From positions 1-12,419 of the forward strand of contig JAISPN010000262.1 of the NCBI GenBank assembly GCA_031274845.1: DNA of 12,419 bases. The letters are read 5' to 3'. The translations under genes were made by a program, and so were the position numbers. Below the pieces are notes generated by a model. That model was not told where the DNA came from. It was given only the letters and a program-made list of their open reading frames with translations, and searched no databases. Origin of the DNA: Acidobacteriaceae bacterium (GTDB taxonomy: Bacteria; Acidobacteriota; Vicinamibacteria; Vicinamibacterales; CAVVIG01). The first letter of the stretch is position 1. Every line of letters starts with the position of its first letter. Shown here one piece after another: positions 5,200 through 12,419 of the stretch.

Positions 5200-6423
5200 A
5201 TGGCTTACAAAGGCATACGCGCACTTGGCAGATCGATCACCGTGGGCGCGCTGTTGGTCAGCGTCGCCTGCACGAGTCAGGCGCCAGAGGCGGACAAACC
5301 GGCGGCGGCGCCGGCTGCCTCTGATGCCGTGCAACTGACCAGTGACGCCATCAGCAAGGCGGGCATCACCATCGAGGCCGCGGAGATGCGGTCGGTGACG
5401 GATCACATCCTCGTGCCAGGGCTGATCGCGCTCGATGACACACGCACGGCGCGGGTCGGCTCGTTGCAGGAGGGGCTCATCCTGAGCACGCTCGCGCAGG
5501 TTGGCGACCGCGTGACCAGCCGTCAGCTTCTCGCGACGATGCACGGACATGCGCTGCACGATGCGTGGTCCGGCTATCGCAAGGCGATTGCCGAGCGGCA
5601 ACGCGCGGACAAAGAGCTCGCATACGCCGTCGCCGCGTACGAGCGCACGAATCGTCTGTACACCGCCAAGGCGGTGTCGCTGCAGGATGTGCAGCGCGCG
5701 GACGTCGAGCGCGTCTCTGCCGAGAAGTCGCTGGATGTCGCGGTTGCCGAAGTCAACCGCGCCATTCAGGAACTCGAGCACGTGGGCGTGGCGATCAACG
5801 ACAACACCGGTTCGCCAGAAAACACCGAGGACGTGAATGAGCAGATTCCGATTCGGAGCCCGATGGCGGGCACGGTGCTCGAACGTCTCGTGACGCCGGG
5901 CACGACGGTCACGCCTGGCTCGCCGCTCTTTGTCGTCAGCGATCTGTCGACGCTGTGGGCGGTGGCCGAGATCGACGAAACACGGTTGCCGCTCGTCAAG
6001 GTGGGGCGATCGGTGGAGGTGAGTGTCGCGGCGTATCCCGACGAGCGCTTCACCGGCACGACGATCGCGGTCGGCGAGATGATCGACCCGAAGACGCGAC
6101 GCGTCACCGTGCGCTCGGCCGTGCCGAATCCGCAGGGGCGTTTGAAGCCCGAAATGTTCGCGACGATTGCGATCGGTCAAAGCGACTCGCGGACGGTCGT
6201 GACCGTGCCGCAAGCTGCTGTTCAAACGATCGACGGGCGGACGGTCGTGTTCGTGAGCGCTGCCGAAGGACGATTCATGGTCCGTCCGGTGGATCTCGGA
6301 TCGGACAGCGGTGATGCGGTCGAGATCAAGAGCGGGCTCAGCGCTGGTGAACGTGTGGTGGTGGCCGGCAGCTTTGTCCTCAAGTCCGAGTTGATGAAGA
6401 GCGCGGACGGTGGAGGGCAGTAA
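5200..6423 (+). CDS. czcB: CzcB/CusB-type RND periplasmic adaptor (membrane fusion protein)
   Basis: The 407-residue protein bridges the inner-membrane pump and the outer-membrane channel. An N-terminal hydrophobic segment (about residues 12-23) ends at Cys24 followed by a Pro/Ala-rich linker, suggesting a lipoprotein, although SVAC is an imperfect lipobox. Then come a beta-barrel/lipoyl half (VGSLQEGLILSTLAQVGDRV), an alpha-helical hairpin (DAWSGYRKAIAERQRADKEL... to IQELEHVGVAI), the second lipoyl half (IPIRSPMAGTVLERLVTPGTTV), and the beta-barrel and membrane-proximal domains (LSTLWAVAEIDE, MIDPKTRRVTVRSAVPN, GRLKPEMFATIAIG). The ATG at 5200 is preceded by AGGAG at 5184-5188. GTG at 5197 would overlap the czcC stop by one base and is an alternative. 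It overlaps the next gene by one base (TAATG). No His-rich metal-binding N-terminus is present. Confidence 0.87.
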   Translation: MAYKGIRALGRSITVGALLVSVACTSQAPEADKPAAAPAASDAVQLTSDAISKAGITIEAAEMRSVTDHILVPGLIALDDTRTARVGSLQEGLILSTLAQVGDRVTSRQLLATMHGHALHDAWSGYRKAIAERQRADKELAYAVAAYERTNRLYTAKAVSLQDVQRADVERVSAEKSLDVAVAEVNRAIQELEHVGVAINDNTGSPENTEDVNEQIPIRSPMAGTVLERLVTPGTTVTPGSPLFVVSDLSTLWAVAEIDETRLPLVKVGRSVEVSVAAYPDERFTGTTIAVGEMIDPKTRRVTVRSAVPNPQGRLKPEMFATIAIGQSDSRTVVTVPQAAVQTIDGRTVVFVSAAEGRFMVRPVDLGSDSGDAVEIKSGLSAGERVVVAGSFVLKSELMKSADGGGQ

Positions 6424-9400
6424 TGGGACTCATCGAGCGTTTCGTCGCCACGAGCCTGCGGCAGCGTCTATTTGTCCTGCTGTGCCTTGCCGCCGCTATG
6501 CTCACGGGCGTGGTGGCGTACCGCGATCTGCCCGTCGAAGCGTTTCCTGATCTGACGAACAACCAGGTCACCGTCGTCACCGAGGCGCCCGGCCTCGCGG
6601 CGGTGGAAGTCGAGCAGCGCGTGTCGTATCCCATCGAGACGGCGCTGATGGGCGTGCCGCGCGCCGAGCAGGTGCGCGCGATGTCGAAGGCGGGGCTCTC
6701 GCTGGTGACGGTTGTCTTCGAGGACGCGATGCCGATCTACCTCGCGCGCCAGTTGGTGAACGAGCGGATCTCGGAAGTGCGCGAGCGGCTGCCGATGGGC
6801 ATGGCGCCCACGCTCGGCCCGCTGGCCACCGCGTTCGGCGAAATCTATCAGTACCTCGTCGAAGGCGACGCGGACCTGATGGATCGCAAGACGATCCACG
6901 ATTGGGAACTACGCACGCAGTTGCGATCGGTGACGGGCGTCGGCGATGTGAACTCGTGGGGCGGCCTGACACGGCAATATCAGGTCGTTGTCGATCCCGC
7001 GAAGCTGGATCGGTTCGGGCTGACGCTGGCGCAGGTGAGCGACGCCATCGCGGCGAACAACACGTCGTTCAGCGGCGGCTTCATCGAACATCACTCTGAG
7101 CGCTTCACGGTACGTGGCACTGGCCTTGCCACGACCGACGATGACATCCGGCGGATCGTGGTGGACGAAGTGAACGGCGTCCCCGTGATCGTGGCGGACG
7201 TTGCCACGGTGCGTATCGGCGCGGCGCCGCGACAAGGCGCCGTCACCACGGACGGGAGCGAGGAATCGATTGCCGGCATGGTGATCATGCTCAAGGGGGA
7301 GAACGGCAAGGATGTCGGCGAGCGCGTGAAGGCGCGGATCGCGGAGGTCATCAAGACGCTGCCGGGTGGACTTCGCATCGTTCCCTTCTACGACCAGACC
7401 GAGGTGATCGATCGGACGTCGGCGACCGTCCGGCGCAATTTGATCGAGGGCTCGTTGCTCGTGGTCATCGTGCTGTTCGTGTTCCTGCGCGACGTCCGCG
7501 CGTCGTTGCTGGTGGCGGCCGTTATCCCGGCGTCGCTCCTGGCCGGGTTCATCGGCATGCACCTCTTCGGCGTCTCCGCCAACCTGATGTCGCTTGGCGC
7601 GATCGACTTCGGTCTGATCGTGGATGGTGCGGTCGTGATGATGGAGAACTTCATCCGGCGACGATCAGAGGCGAGTCATAACGCTGAGCATCACGACAGT
7701 CACGATCCGCACGGCAGCGCTGAGCATCACGACGCGCACGGGGGACGCATGGCGCTGTTCACCAGCGCGGCGACCGAAGTCGCGCGGCCGATTTTGTTCG
7801 GCGTGCTCATCATCGTCGCCGTCTATCTGCCGATCTTCACGCTCGAAGGACTCGAAGGGAAGATGTTCCGGCCGATGGCGATCACCGTCTGCTCGGCGAT
7901 TCTCGGGTCGTTGTTGCTCTCGCTCACGGTGGTGCCGGTTGCGTCATCCTTCTTGCTGAAGATGACGGGGGCGCATAGCGACGAGCGATGGTTCGTCCGG
8001 CTGCGCGAGGTGTACCTCGCGCAACTTGGGAGCGCGATGAATCACCCCGTGCGCACGATGACGGTCGCGCTCGTTGCCGTCGGCGTGGCGCTCGGCTCGC
8101 TGCCGTTTCTCGGAACCGAGTTCATGCCGAAGCTCGATGAGGGGTCGATCCTCATTGAAACACGCAAGCTGCCGTCGGTGTCGCTGGACGAGTCGATCGA
8201 TCTGGCCAAGCGCGCCGAGCGTATCGTCCGATCGTTTCCAGAAGTCAGCCGCGCGGTGACGAAGATCGGCCGTCCCGATATCGCGACCGAGGCGATGGGG
8301 ATTTATCAGGGCGACCTGTATGTCTCGTTACGCCCGGTCAACGAGTGGACGACCGGACGCGACAAGGCCGCGCTCATCGACGCGATGTCGTCGGCGCTCG
8401 AAACGATGCCGGGGATGACGTTCAACTTCACGCAGCCGATGGCCATGCGGCTGGATGAAGTGATCTCCGGCGTCAAAGCCGACGTCGCGGTGAAGATTTT
8501 CGGTCAGGACCCGACGACGCTCGAACGGCTGGGCGCGGTGGTGGCGCACGAACTTGAACAGGTGCGTGGCGCCAGAGACCTCCAGACGGAAGTGCTGTTC
8601 GGCGCGGCGCAGTTGCAAATCTCCATCGACCGCGAACAGATCGCGCGATACGGCGTGAACGTCGAAGATGTTCGCAACATCGTCGAAGCGGTCGTCGGCG
8701 GGTCGACCGTCAGCGAATTGCTGGACGGCCCGCGGCGGTTTCCGATCGTCGTTCAGTTGACCGACGAGATGCGGGCGAATCCGCAGGCGGTGGGCAACAT
8801 CCTCCTGACCGGCCGTCGCGGCGAGCGCGTGCCGCTCTCGCGGCTGGCGCGCATCGAGGAAACGCGCGCGCCGGAAACCATCAACCACGAGAACGCCGAG
8901 CGGCGTCTCGTCGTGCAGACGAACGTGCGTGGCCGTGACGTTGGCGGGTTTGTCGCCGAGGCACAGAAACGCATCGACGCGGCGCTGACGCTCCCGCCGG
9001 GCTATCGCATCGCGTGGGGCGGGCAGTTCGAGAATCAGGCGCGGGCGATGACACGGCTGGCGCTCGTCGTGCCGTTGTCGATCGCCATCATCTTCCTGCT
9101 GCTTTTCGTCACGTTCGGCCGCTTGCGCCACGCCACGCTCGTGCTGCTGAACGTGCCGTTCGCGCTCGTTGGCGGCATCGCGGCGCTCTGGATTCGCGAT
9201 CTGACGTTGAACCTGTCCGCGTCGGTCGGTTTCATCGCGCTCTTCGGTGTCGCGGTGCTGAACGGCGTCGTGCTCGTCACCGCCGTCAACCGGCTGCGCG
9301 ACGAGGGGCAGTCGTTGCGAGAGGCGGTGCTCTCAGGCGCGGCCACACGGCTGCGGCCGGTGCTTATGACCGCGATGGTCGCGGCCTTCGGGTTTATCCC

Positions 9401-9560
9401 GATGGCGCTCTCGCACAGCGCCGGCGCGGAAATTCAGCGGCCACTTGCGAGCGTCGTCATCGGCGGGATCGCCACCTCTACGATGCTGACGTTGATGGTG
9501 CTGCCGACACTCTACGAGCGCCTCGAACAGTGGATCCTCAACCGCGCGAGCGATGATTAA
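6423..9560 (+). CDS. czcA: CzcA-type heavy-metal RND efflux pump
   Basis: The 1045-residue inner-membrane proton/metal antiporter has normal length for the HME-RND family. TM1 is at about residues 15-33, followed by the porter motif DLPVEAFPDLTNNQV. TM2-TM4 lie near 340-410. TM4 carries DFGLIVDGAVVMMEN with D395, D401 and E408, matching the three acidic residues of Cupriavidus CzcA (D402, D408, E415). This signature belongs to divalent-cation exporters rather than Cu/Ag pumps, so Zn, Co, Cd or Ni is the likely substrate. Next comes a cytosolic loop (about 415-441) with eight histidines, then TM5-6 and the second half with GTEFMPKLDEGSILIETRKLP and SVGFIALFGVAVLNGVV. GGAGGG at 6412-6417 precedes the ATG, which overlaps the czcB stop by one base. 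The regulator pair follows after 8 nt. Confidence 0.92.
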   Translation: MGLIERFVATSLRQRLFVLLCLAAAMLTGVVAYRDLPVEAFPDLTNNQVTVVTEAPGLAAVEVEQRVSYPIETALMGVPRAEQVRAMSKAGLSLVTVVFEDAMPIYLARQLVNERISEVRERLPMGMAPTLGPLATAFGEIYQYLVEGDADLMDRKTIHDWELRTQLRSVTGVGDVNSWGGLTRQYQVVVDPAKLDRFGLTLAQVSDAIAANNTSFSGGFIEHHSERFTVRGTGLATTDDDIRRIVVDEVNGVPVIVADVATVRIGAAPRQGAVTTDGSEESIAGMVIMLKGENGKDVGERVKARIAEVIKTLPGGLRIVPFYDQTEVIDRTSATVRRNLIEGSLLVVIVLFVFLRDVRASLLVAAVIPASLLAGFIGMHLFGVSANLMSLGAIDFGLIVDGAVVMMENFIRRRSEASHNAEHHDSHDPHGSAEHHDAHGGRMALFTSAATEVARPILFGVLIIVAVYLPIFTLEGLEGKMFRPMAITVCSAILGSLLLSLTVVPVASSFLLKMTGAHSDERWFVRLREVYLAQLGSAMNHPVRTMTVALVAVGVALGSLPFLGTEFMPKLDEGSILIETRKLPSVSLDESIDLAKRAERIVRSFPEVSRAVTKIGRPDIATEAMGIYQGDLYVSLRPVNEWTTGRDKAALIDAMSSALETMPGMTFNFTQPMAMRLDEVISGVKADVAVKIFGQDPTTLERLGAVVAHELEQVRGARDLQTEVLFGAAQLQISIDREQIARYGVNVEDVRNIVEAVVGGSTVSELLDGPRRFPIVVQLTDEMRANPQAVGNILLTGRRGERVPLSRLARIEETRAPETINHENAERRLVVQTNVRGRDVGGFVAEAQKRIDAALTLPPGYRIAWGGQFENQARAMTRLALVVPLSIAIIFLLLFVTFGRLRHATLVLLNVPFALVGGIAALWIRDLTLNLSASVGFIALFGVAVLNGVVLVTAVNRLRDEGQSLREAVLSGAATRLRPVLMTAMVAAFGFIPMALSHSAGAEIQRPLASVVIGGIATSTMLTLMVLPTLYERLEQWILNRASDD
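7682..7733 (+). repeat. Direct repeat encoding a duplicated His-rich loop in the CzcA-like pump
   Basis: CGCTGAGCATCACGAC occurs at 7682-7697 and again, identical, at 7718-7733, a spacing of 36 bp or exactly 12 codons. It encodes two copies of AEHHD(S/A)H. Together they place eight histidines within residues 419-439, just after TM4, on the predicted cytosolic side. This is a recent-looking in-frame duplication of a potential metal-binding segment. Confidence 0.85.
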
Positions 9561-9568
9561 AATACCGC

Positions 9569-10267
9569 GTGCGCATTCTGGTCGTCGAAGACGATCCCGA
9601 AATCAGCCGGTTCATCCTGCGTGGCTTGCGTGAGGAGCACTACCGCGTGGATCTTGCCGAGGACGGTCACGCGGCCGCGGCGATGGTCAGCGCGGAATCG
9701 TTCGACGTCATCGTCCTCGATATCCAGCTGCCGGGCGTGGACGGCGTGACGCTGTGCCGCCAGTGGCGTCAGGATCACGTCGACACGCCGGTGCTGATCC
9801 TGACCGCGAAGGACGCGGTCACCGATCGCGTGCAGGGGCTCAACGCCGGCGCCGACGATTACCTCGTCAAGCCCTTCGCGTTTGACGAACTGCTCGCGCG
9901 GATTCGCGCGCTCACGCGTCGCGGGCGGACGAGTCAGTTCGATACTTCGTTGACCTATGGCCCGATTGTCATGGACACGGCGACGCACCTCGTGCGCGTG
10001 GGGGAGACGCCGATCGAATTGAGCGCGACCGAATACCGGCTGCTCGATCACTTGCTCCGTCATGCGGAGACGATCGTGTCGCGCGATCAGTTGGCCGATC
10101 GCGTGTGGGGCGGCGACTACGATCCGTTCTCGAATGTCGCGGACGTCTACATCGGCTATCTCCGGCGCAAGCTGCGCGCGGCCGGCGTGCGGACGCCGCT
10201 CATTCATACCATCCGGGGGCTGGGCTACATGCTGAAAGTCCGCGCGCCGGACGGAGCACCCGCGTGA
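9569..10267 (+). CDS. OmpR/PhoB-family response regulator (CzcR/CusR-like)
   Basis: The 232-residue protein has a receiver domain (1-118) with the acidic pair D8/D9, phosphoacceptor D51 (VIVLDIQLPGVDG), T79 and K101 (LVKPFAFDE), followed by a winged-helix DNA-binding domain (about 128-225) with ELSATEYRLLDHLLRH and the C-terminal YIGYLRRKLRAAG...IHTIRGLGYML. Phosphorylation at D51 should promote dimerisation and binding near metal-responsive promoters, most likely that of the pump operon itself. The GTG start gives the expected VRILVVEDD opening. It lies 8 nt after the pump stop codon without a clear ribosome binding site, so translation probably depends on coupling. Its stop overlaps the kinase start by four bases (GTGA). 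The pump genes preceding the regulator argue for a single autoregulated transcript. Confidence 0.92.
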   Translation: MRILVVEDDPEISRFILRGLREEHYRVDLAEDGHAAAAMVSAESFDVIVLDIQLPGVDGVTLCRQWRQDHVDTPVLILTAKDAVTDRVQGLNAGADDYLVKPFAFDELLARIRALTRRGRTSQFDTSLTYGPIVMDTATHLVRVGETPIELSATEYRLLDHLLRHAETIVSRDQLADRVWGGDYDPFSNVADVYIGYLRRKLRAAGVRTPLIHTIRGLGYMLKVRAPDGAPA

Positions 10268-11685
10268 CGCTGTCGTTCCGCACGCGGCTGACGCTGCACT
10301 GGCTTGCGGCGTTCGGCCTCGTGCTTGCCGTCGCCAACCTCGCGGTGTACTTCAGCATCCGCGCATTCCTCGTGCGCGACTTCGACGCGCAGCTTCGAAC
10401 GCTTGCCGGCACCGAGCTCGCGTCGGCCATCGACGAGGGGCGCATGGAACTTCACCTTCACGAATTTCCGATCGATCCGGAAAGCTCGCTCGAGTACACG
10501 GACAAGTTCGTGCAGGTGCTCGATGCCGAGGGGCAGGTGCTCCTGCAGTCGGAGCGTTTGACGGATGCCGCGCTGCTCGATCGCGAGACGCTTGAGCACG
10601 CGCTCGCTGGACAGGCGCCGATGGTGAACGTTACGGCGCACGGCCGTCACGGCCGCATGACCGGGCTCGTCACCGACGGATCGCCCCGCTATGTCATCGC
10701 CGTGGGGCTCTTCACCGACAAGATGGACGCGACGCTTCGCCGCCTCCGTAATCTGCTGCTCGGTGTCTGGCTGAGCGCGCTCGGTCTTACCGCCAGCGTC
10801 GGGTTTGTGCTCGCGTCGAACGCGCTCCTGCCGATTCGCCGCATCACGAAGAAAGCCGCCGCCATCGCGGAGGGGGATTTCGCGACGCGACTCGACCCAC
10901 CGCTCGTCGAGGACGAGATCGGCGAGATGACGCGCCTGTTGAATCAGATGCTGCATCGTCTGCACGGCGCGCTCGAAGCGAATCGACGGTTTGCCGCGGA
11001 CGCGTCGCACGAGCTGCGCGGTCCGCTGACGGCGATGCAGGGCGAAATCGACGTGACGTTGATGCACGATCGCACACCCGAGGAATACCGGGAGACGCTG
11101 ACGCTTCTCAACGGGCGATTGCAGGTGATGACCGCGCTCACGCAGGATCTGATGCTGCTCGTCCGCGCGCAGGAACAGACGCCTCCCGCCGTGAGCGAAG
11201 TGCGTCTTGCCGATCTACTCCGCCGCGTGATCGCGCGCGAGTCGAGCACCGCGCAGTCGGCGCGCGTCAGAATCGAACTCGATGTGCCGCCGGATCTTCT
11301 CGTTTACGGCGAGGCGTCGCTGCTCGAACGCGTCTTCAGTAATCTCGTGCGCAACGGCATCCAGTACAACCACGCGCACGGCACGGTGACGATGACGGCG
11401 CGTCTTGAAACCGCGTCAGGGGAGTGGGTGTCGGATCAAGTGATCGTGACGGTCAGGAATACAGGCGCGAGCATCCCGGGTGAAGAACGCGAGCGCGTCT
11501 TCGAACGTTTCTACCGGCTGGATCCCTCGCGGTCGCGGCAGACAGGCGGGACAGGACTCGGCCTGGCGATCTCGCGCGAAATCATCCACCTGTTCAAAGG
11601 CACGATACGGGTCGCCGATTCGATTGGCGGGGGAACGACGCTGGAAGTCCGTCTTCCCGGTGCGTCGATCCCCCACCTCTCGTAA
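10264..11685 (+). CDS. Sensor histidine kinase (CzcS/CusS-like) for the metal-efflux operon
   Basis: From GTG 10264 the protein has 473 residues. TM1 is at about 10-32, a periplasmic sensor region of about 130 residues follows, and TM2 is at about 163-187. A HAMP linker spans about 188-240. The dimerisation/phosphoacceptor helix has FAADASHELRGPLTAMQ with His249. The ATPase domain has an N box FSNLVRNGIQYN (N364), the F box FERFYRLD and the G2 box GGTGLGLAI. The G1 box reads NTGASI, with Asn in place of Asp, as I recall for CusS-type kinases, so it need not be inactive. His64, His66, His126 and His129 of the periplasmic part could bind metal. GGAG (10253-10256) lies seven bases before the start. 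A longer frame opens upstream, but it overlaps the regulator domain out of frame and is not used. Confidence 0.9.
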   Translation: MTLSFRTRLTLHWLAAFGLVLAVANLAVYFSIRAFLVRDFDAQLRTLAGTELASAIDEGRMELHLHEFPIDPESSLEYTDKFVQVLDAEGQVLLQSERLTDAALLDRETLEHALAGQAPMVNVTAHGRHGRMTGLVTDGSPRYVIAVGLFTDKMDATLRRLRNLLLGVWLSALGLTASVGFVLASNALLPIRRITKKAAAIAEGDFATRLDPPLVEDEIGEMTRLLNQMLHRLHGALEANRRFAADASHELRGPLTAMQGEIDVTLMHDRTPEEYRETLTLLNGRLQVMTALTQDLMLLVRAQEQTPPAVSEVRLADLLRRVIARESSTAQSARVRIELDVPPDLLVYGEASLLERVFSNLVRNGIQYNHAHGTVTMTARLETASGEWVSDQVIVTVRNTGASIPGEERERVFERFYRLDPSRSRQTGGTGLGLAISREIIHLFKGTIRVADSIGGGTTLEVRLPGASIPHLS

Positions 11686-11692
11686 GCCTTTT

Positions 11693-11713
11693 CGCCGATT
11701 CATGCGATCGGCG
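11693..11713. terminator. Hairpin between convergent genes
   Basis: CGCCGAT (11693-11699), a 7-nt loop and ATCGGCG (11707-11713) form a perfect 7-bp stem in the 38-bp gap between the kinase stop and the stop of the convergent propeller gene. There is no T tract downstream on either strand, so intrinsic termination would be weak. It may stall polymerases from both sides. Confidence 0.4.
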
Positions 11714-11723
11714 TGAAGCCCCG

Positions 11724-12419
11724 TTACTGTGGCGGACCCGCCACCAACACCTTCATGGTGCCGTCGACGATTTGCGCGCGGCCGTTGGCGCCCGCCTTCG
11801 TGTCCGCCACGGGGATGTAGACGCGATGCGTCGTCTGATCGAGCCACATCGTTCGTCCTGAGGCTTGCGTCTTGAGCGTCTGCACGACCGTGAATTTATT
11901 GGGCGTGTCCTGATGCGCAATCGTCAGCACGCCAGTGCCGCTCGACGCGAAGGCCAATCCGGTGGCCGGATCGAAGCCGTTGCCATCGACGCGATCCGCG
12001 ATCGGGAAACTCGTGACACCTTTGCCCGAGCGGCTGTCGGTGACCACCATCTTTCCATCGCAGGCGCTCAACAGCAGATGGTTCTTCGGATCAAACGCGA
12101 GTCCGCTTGGCCCCTCGCATCCAGCCATCGGCCACGTCTGCACCAGCTTGTGCGTCGTGGTGTCGACGACGGCGATGGCGTTCTTGTCTTCGACGTTGAT
12201 GTACACCTGATTGACAGAGCTGTCTTCCACCGCCTCTTCGAGTTGGCCCCCCACGGTGATGGTGGTGATGACCTTGGCGGACATCGGATCGAACACGGTA
12301 ATCGACCCGGCGGTGTGGTTGAACGTCCAGACCTCGTGCCGGTCGGCCAGGTACCGGATGCTGTCAGGGTTGGCGCCTGTCGCCACGGTGCCGAGCGGCT
12401 TCAATGTCTTCAAGTCGAC
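11724..12419 (-). CDS. YncE-like beta-propeller protein, C-terminal part (runs off right edge)
   Basis: About 231 residues are visible and the frame is still open at the window edge, so the N-terminus, including any signal peptide, is missing. The chain consists of propeller-blade repeats of about 40 residues, each with a strand pair and a 'VxDxxTxKVxxTxxxG' rhythm: VFDPMSAKVITTITVGG, VVDTTTHKLVQTWPMAG, VTDSRSGKGVTSFPIAD. Between them are LAFDPKNHLLLSACDGK and GFDPATGLAFASSGTGVLTI. The last blade ends RTMWLDQTTHRVYIPVADTK. Such YncE-family proteins are usually exported and their ligands are mostly unknown; E. coli YncE binds DNA in vitro. An internal TTG could be mistaken for a start near 12413 but the coding sequence continues upstream. 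It converges on the metal-efflux operon and shows no functional link to it. Confidence 0.85.
   Translation of the reverse strand, partial: VDLKTLKPLGTVATGANPDSIRYLADRHEVWTFNHTAGSITVFDPMSAKVITTITVGGQLEEAVEDSSVNQVYINVEDKNAIAVVDTTTHKLVQTWPMAGCEGPSGLAFDPKNHLLLSACDGKMVVTDSRSGKGVTSFPIADRVDGNGFDPATGLAFASSGTGVLTIAHQDTPNKFTVVQTLKTQASGRTMWLDQTTHRVYIPVADTKAGANGRAQIVDGTMKVLVAGPPQ

Noticed and set aside
4786..6225. A 479-codon open frame on the minus strand across the czcC/czcB-like genes
   Set aside because: It lies antisense to two well-supported genes, its translation is Arg/His-rich with no domain, and such frames are common by-products of GC-rich codon use. The same applies to the long antisense frames over 705-1724, 6909-7562, 8328-9131 and 9557-10207.
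10105..10263. N-terminal extension of the histidine kinase
   Set aside because: The frame is open upstream to 10105 but overlaps the response regulator's DNA-binding domain out of frame. GTG 10264 with GGAG upstream and an immediate TM1 is the natural start.
11440..11500. Inactive kinase because the G1 box has Asn instead of Asp
   Set aside because: NTGASI looks degenerate, but from memory CusS/CzcS-type kinases often have Asn at this place, and the H, N, F and G2 boxes are intact.

Overview
The window is GC-rich (clearly above 60% in the genes) chromosomal-type DNA from a Gram-negative bacterium. It encodes a tripartite envelope-spanning metal efflux pump, a periplasmic IalB-like protein and Sec-type signal sequences. 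Protein style and mixture (a YwiC-like membrane protein, a CzcCBA-RS operon and a YncE-like propeller) remind me of soil Acidobacteriota such as Vicinamibacteria. That assignment is a low-confidence impression, not something the sequence proves.

Layout. At 1-502 is the C-terminal part of a YwiC-like membrane protein, probably cut by the window edge. At 783-1421 a secreted invasion-associated-locus-B (IalB) family protein stands alone, with its own ribosome binding site and a strong terminator-like hairpin, and with AT-rich spacers on both sides. Bases 1461-2202 are a long non-coding stretch that includes about 120 bp at roughly 21% GC. From 2203 to about 3942 lies a small accessory block. It holds an XRE-type helix-turn-helix regulator (+) and a convergent two-gene toxin-antitoxin operon (-): a ParD-like antitoxin followed by a zeta-toxin/P-loop kinase. 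Three patches of an 8-bp-periodic sequence (ATGACC-type octamers) frame these modules. Two of the patches contain a long hairpin element with perfect 13-bp terminal inverted repeats and an identical 14-nt loop sequence.

From 3983 to 11685 five genes run head to tail with overlaps or a gap of only 8 nt: an outer-membrane channel (CzcC type), a periplasmic adaptor (CzcB type), a proton-driven RND pump (CzcA type), an OmpR-type response regulator and a sensor histidine kinase. The pump carries the DFG...DGA...EN signature of divalent-cation exporters, so zinc, cobalt, cadmium or nickel is more likely than copper or silver. It also has a duplicated histidine-rich cytosolic loop. The kinase/regulator pair presumably senses the metal in the periplasm and controls the operon. 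A convergent YncE-like beta-propeller protein (11724 to the right edge) closes the window and is incomplete at its N-terminus.

The most unusual feature is the repeat family around the regulator and toxin-antitoxin modules. Its hairpin copies look like a REPIN- or MITE-like element that I cannot assign to a named family. The toxin stop codon and the antitoxin promoter's -35 hexamer both fall inside the repeat tracts.
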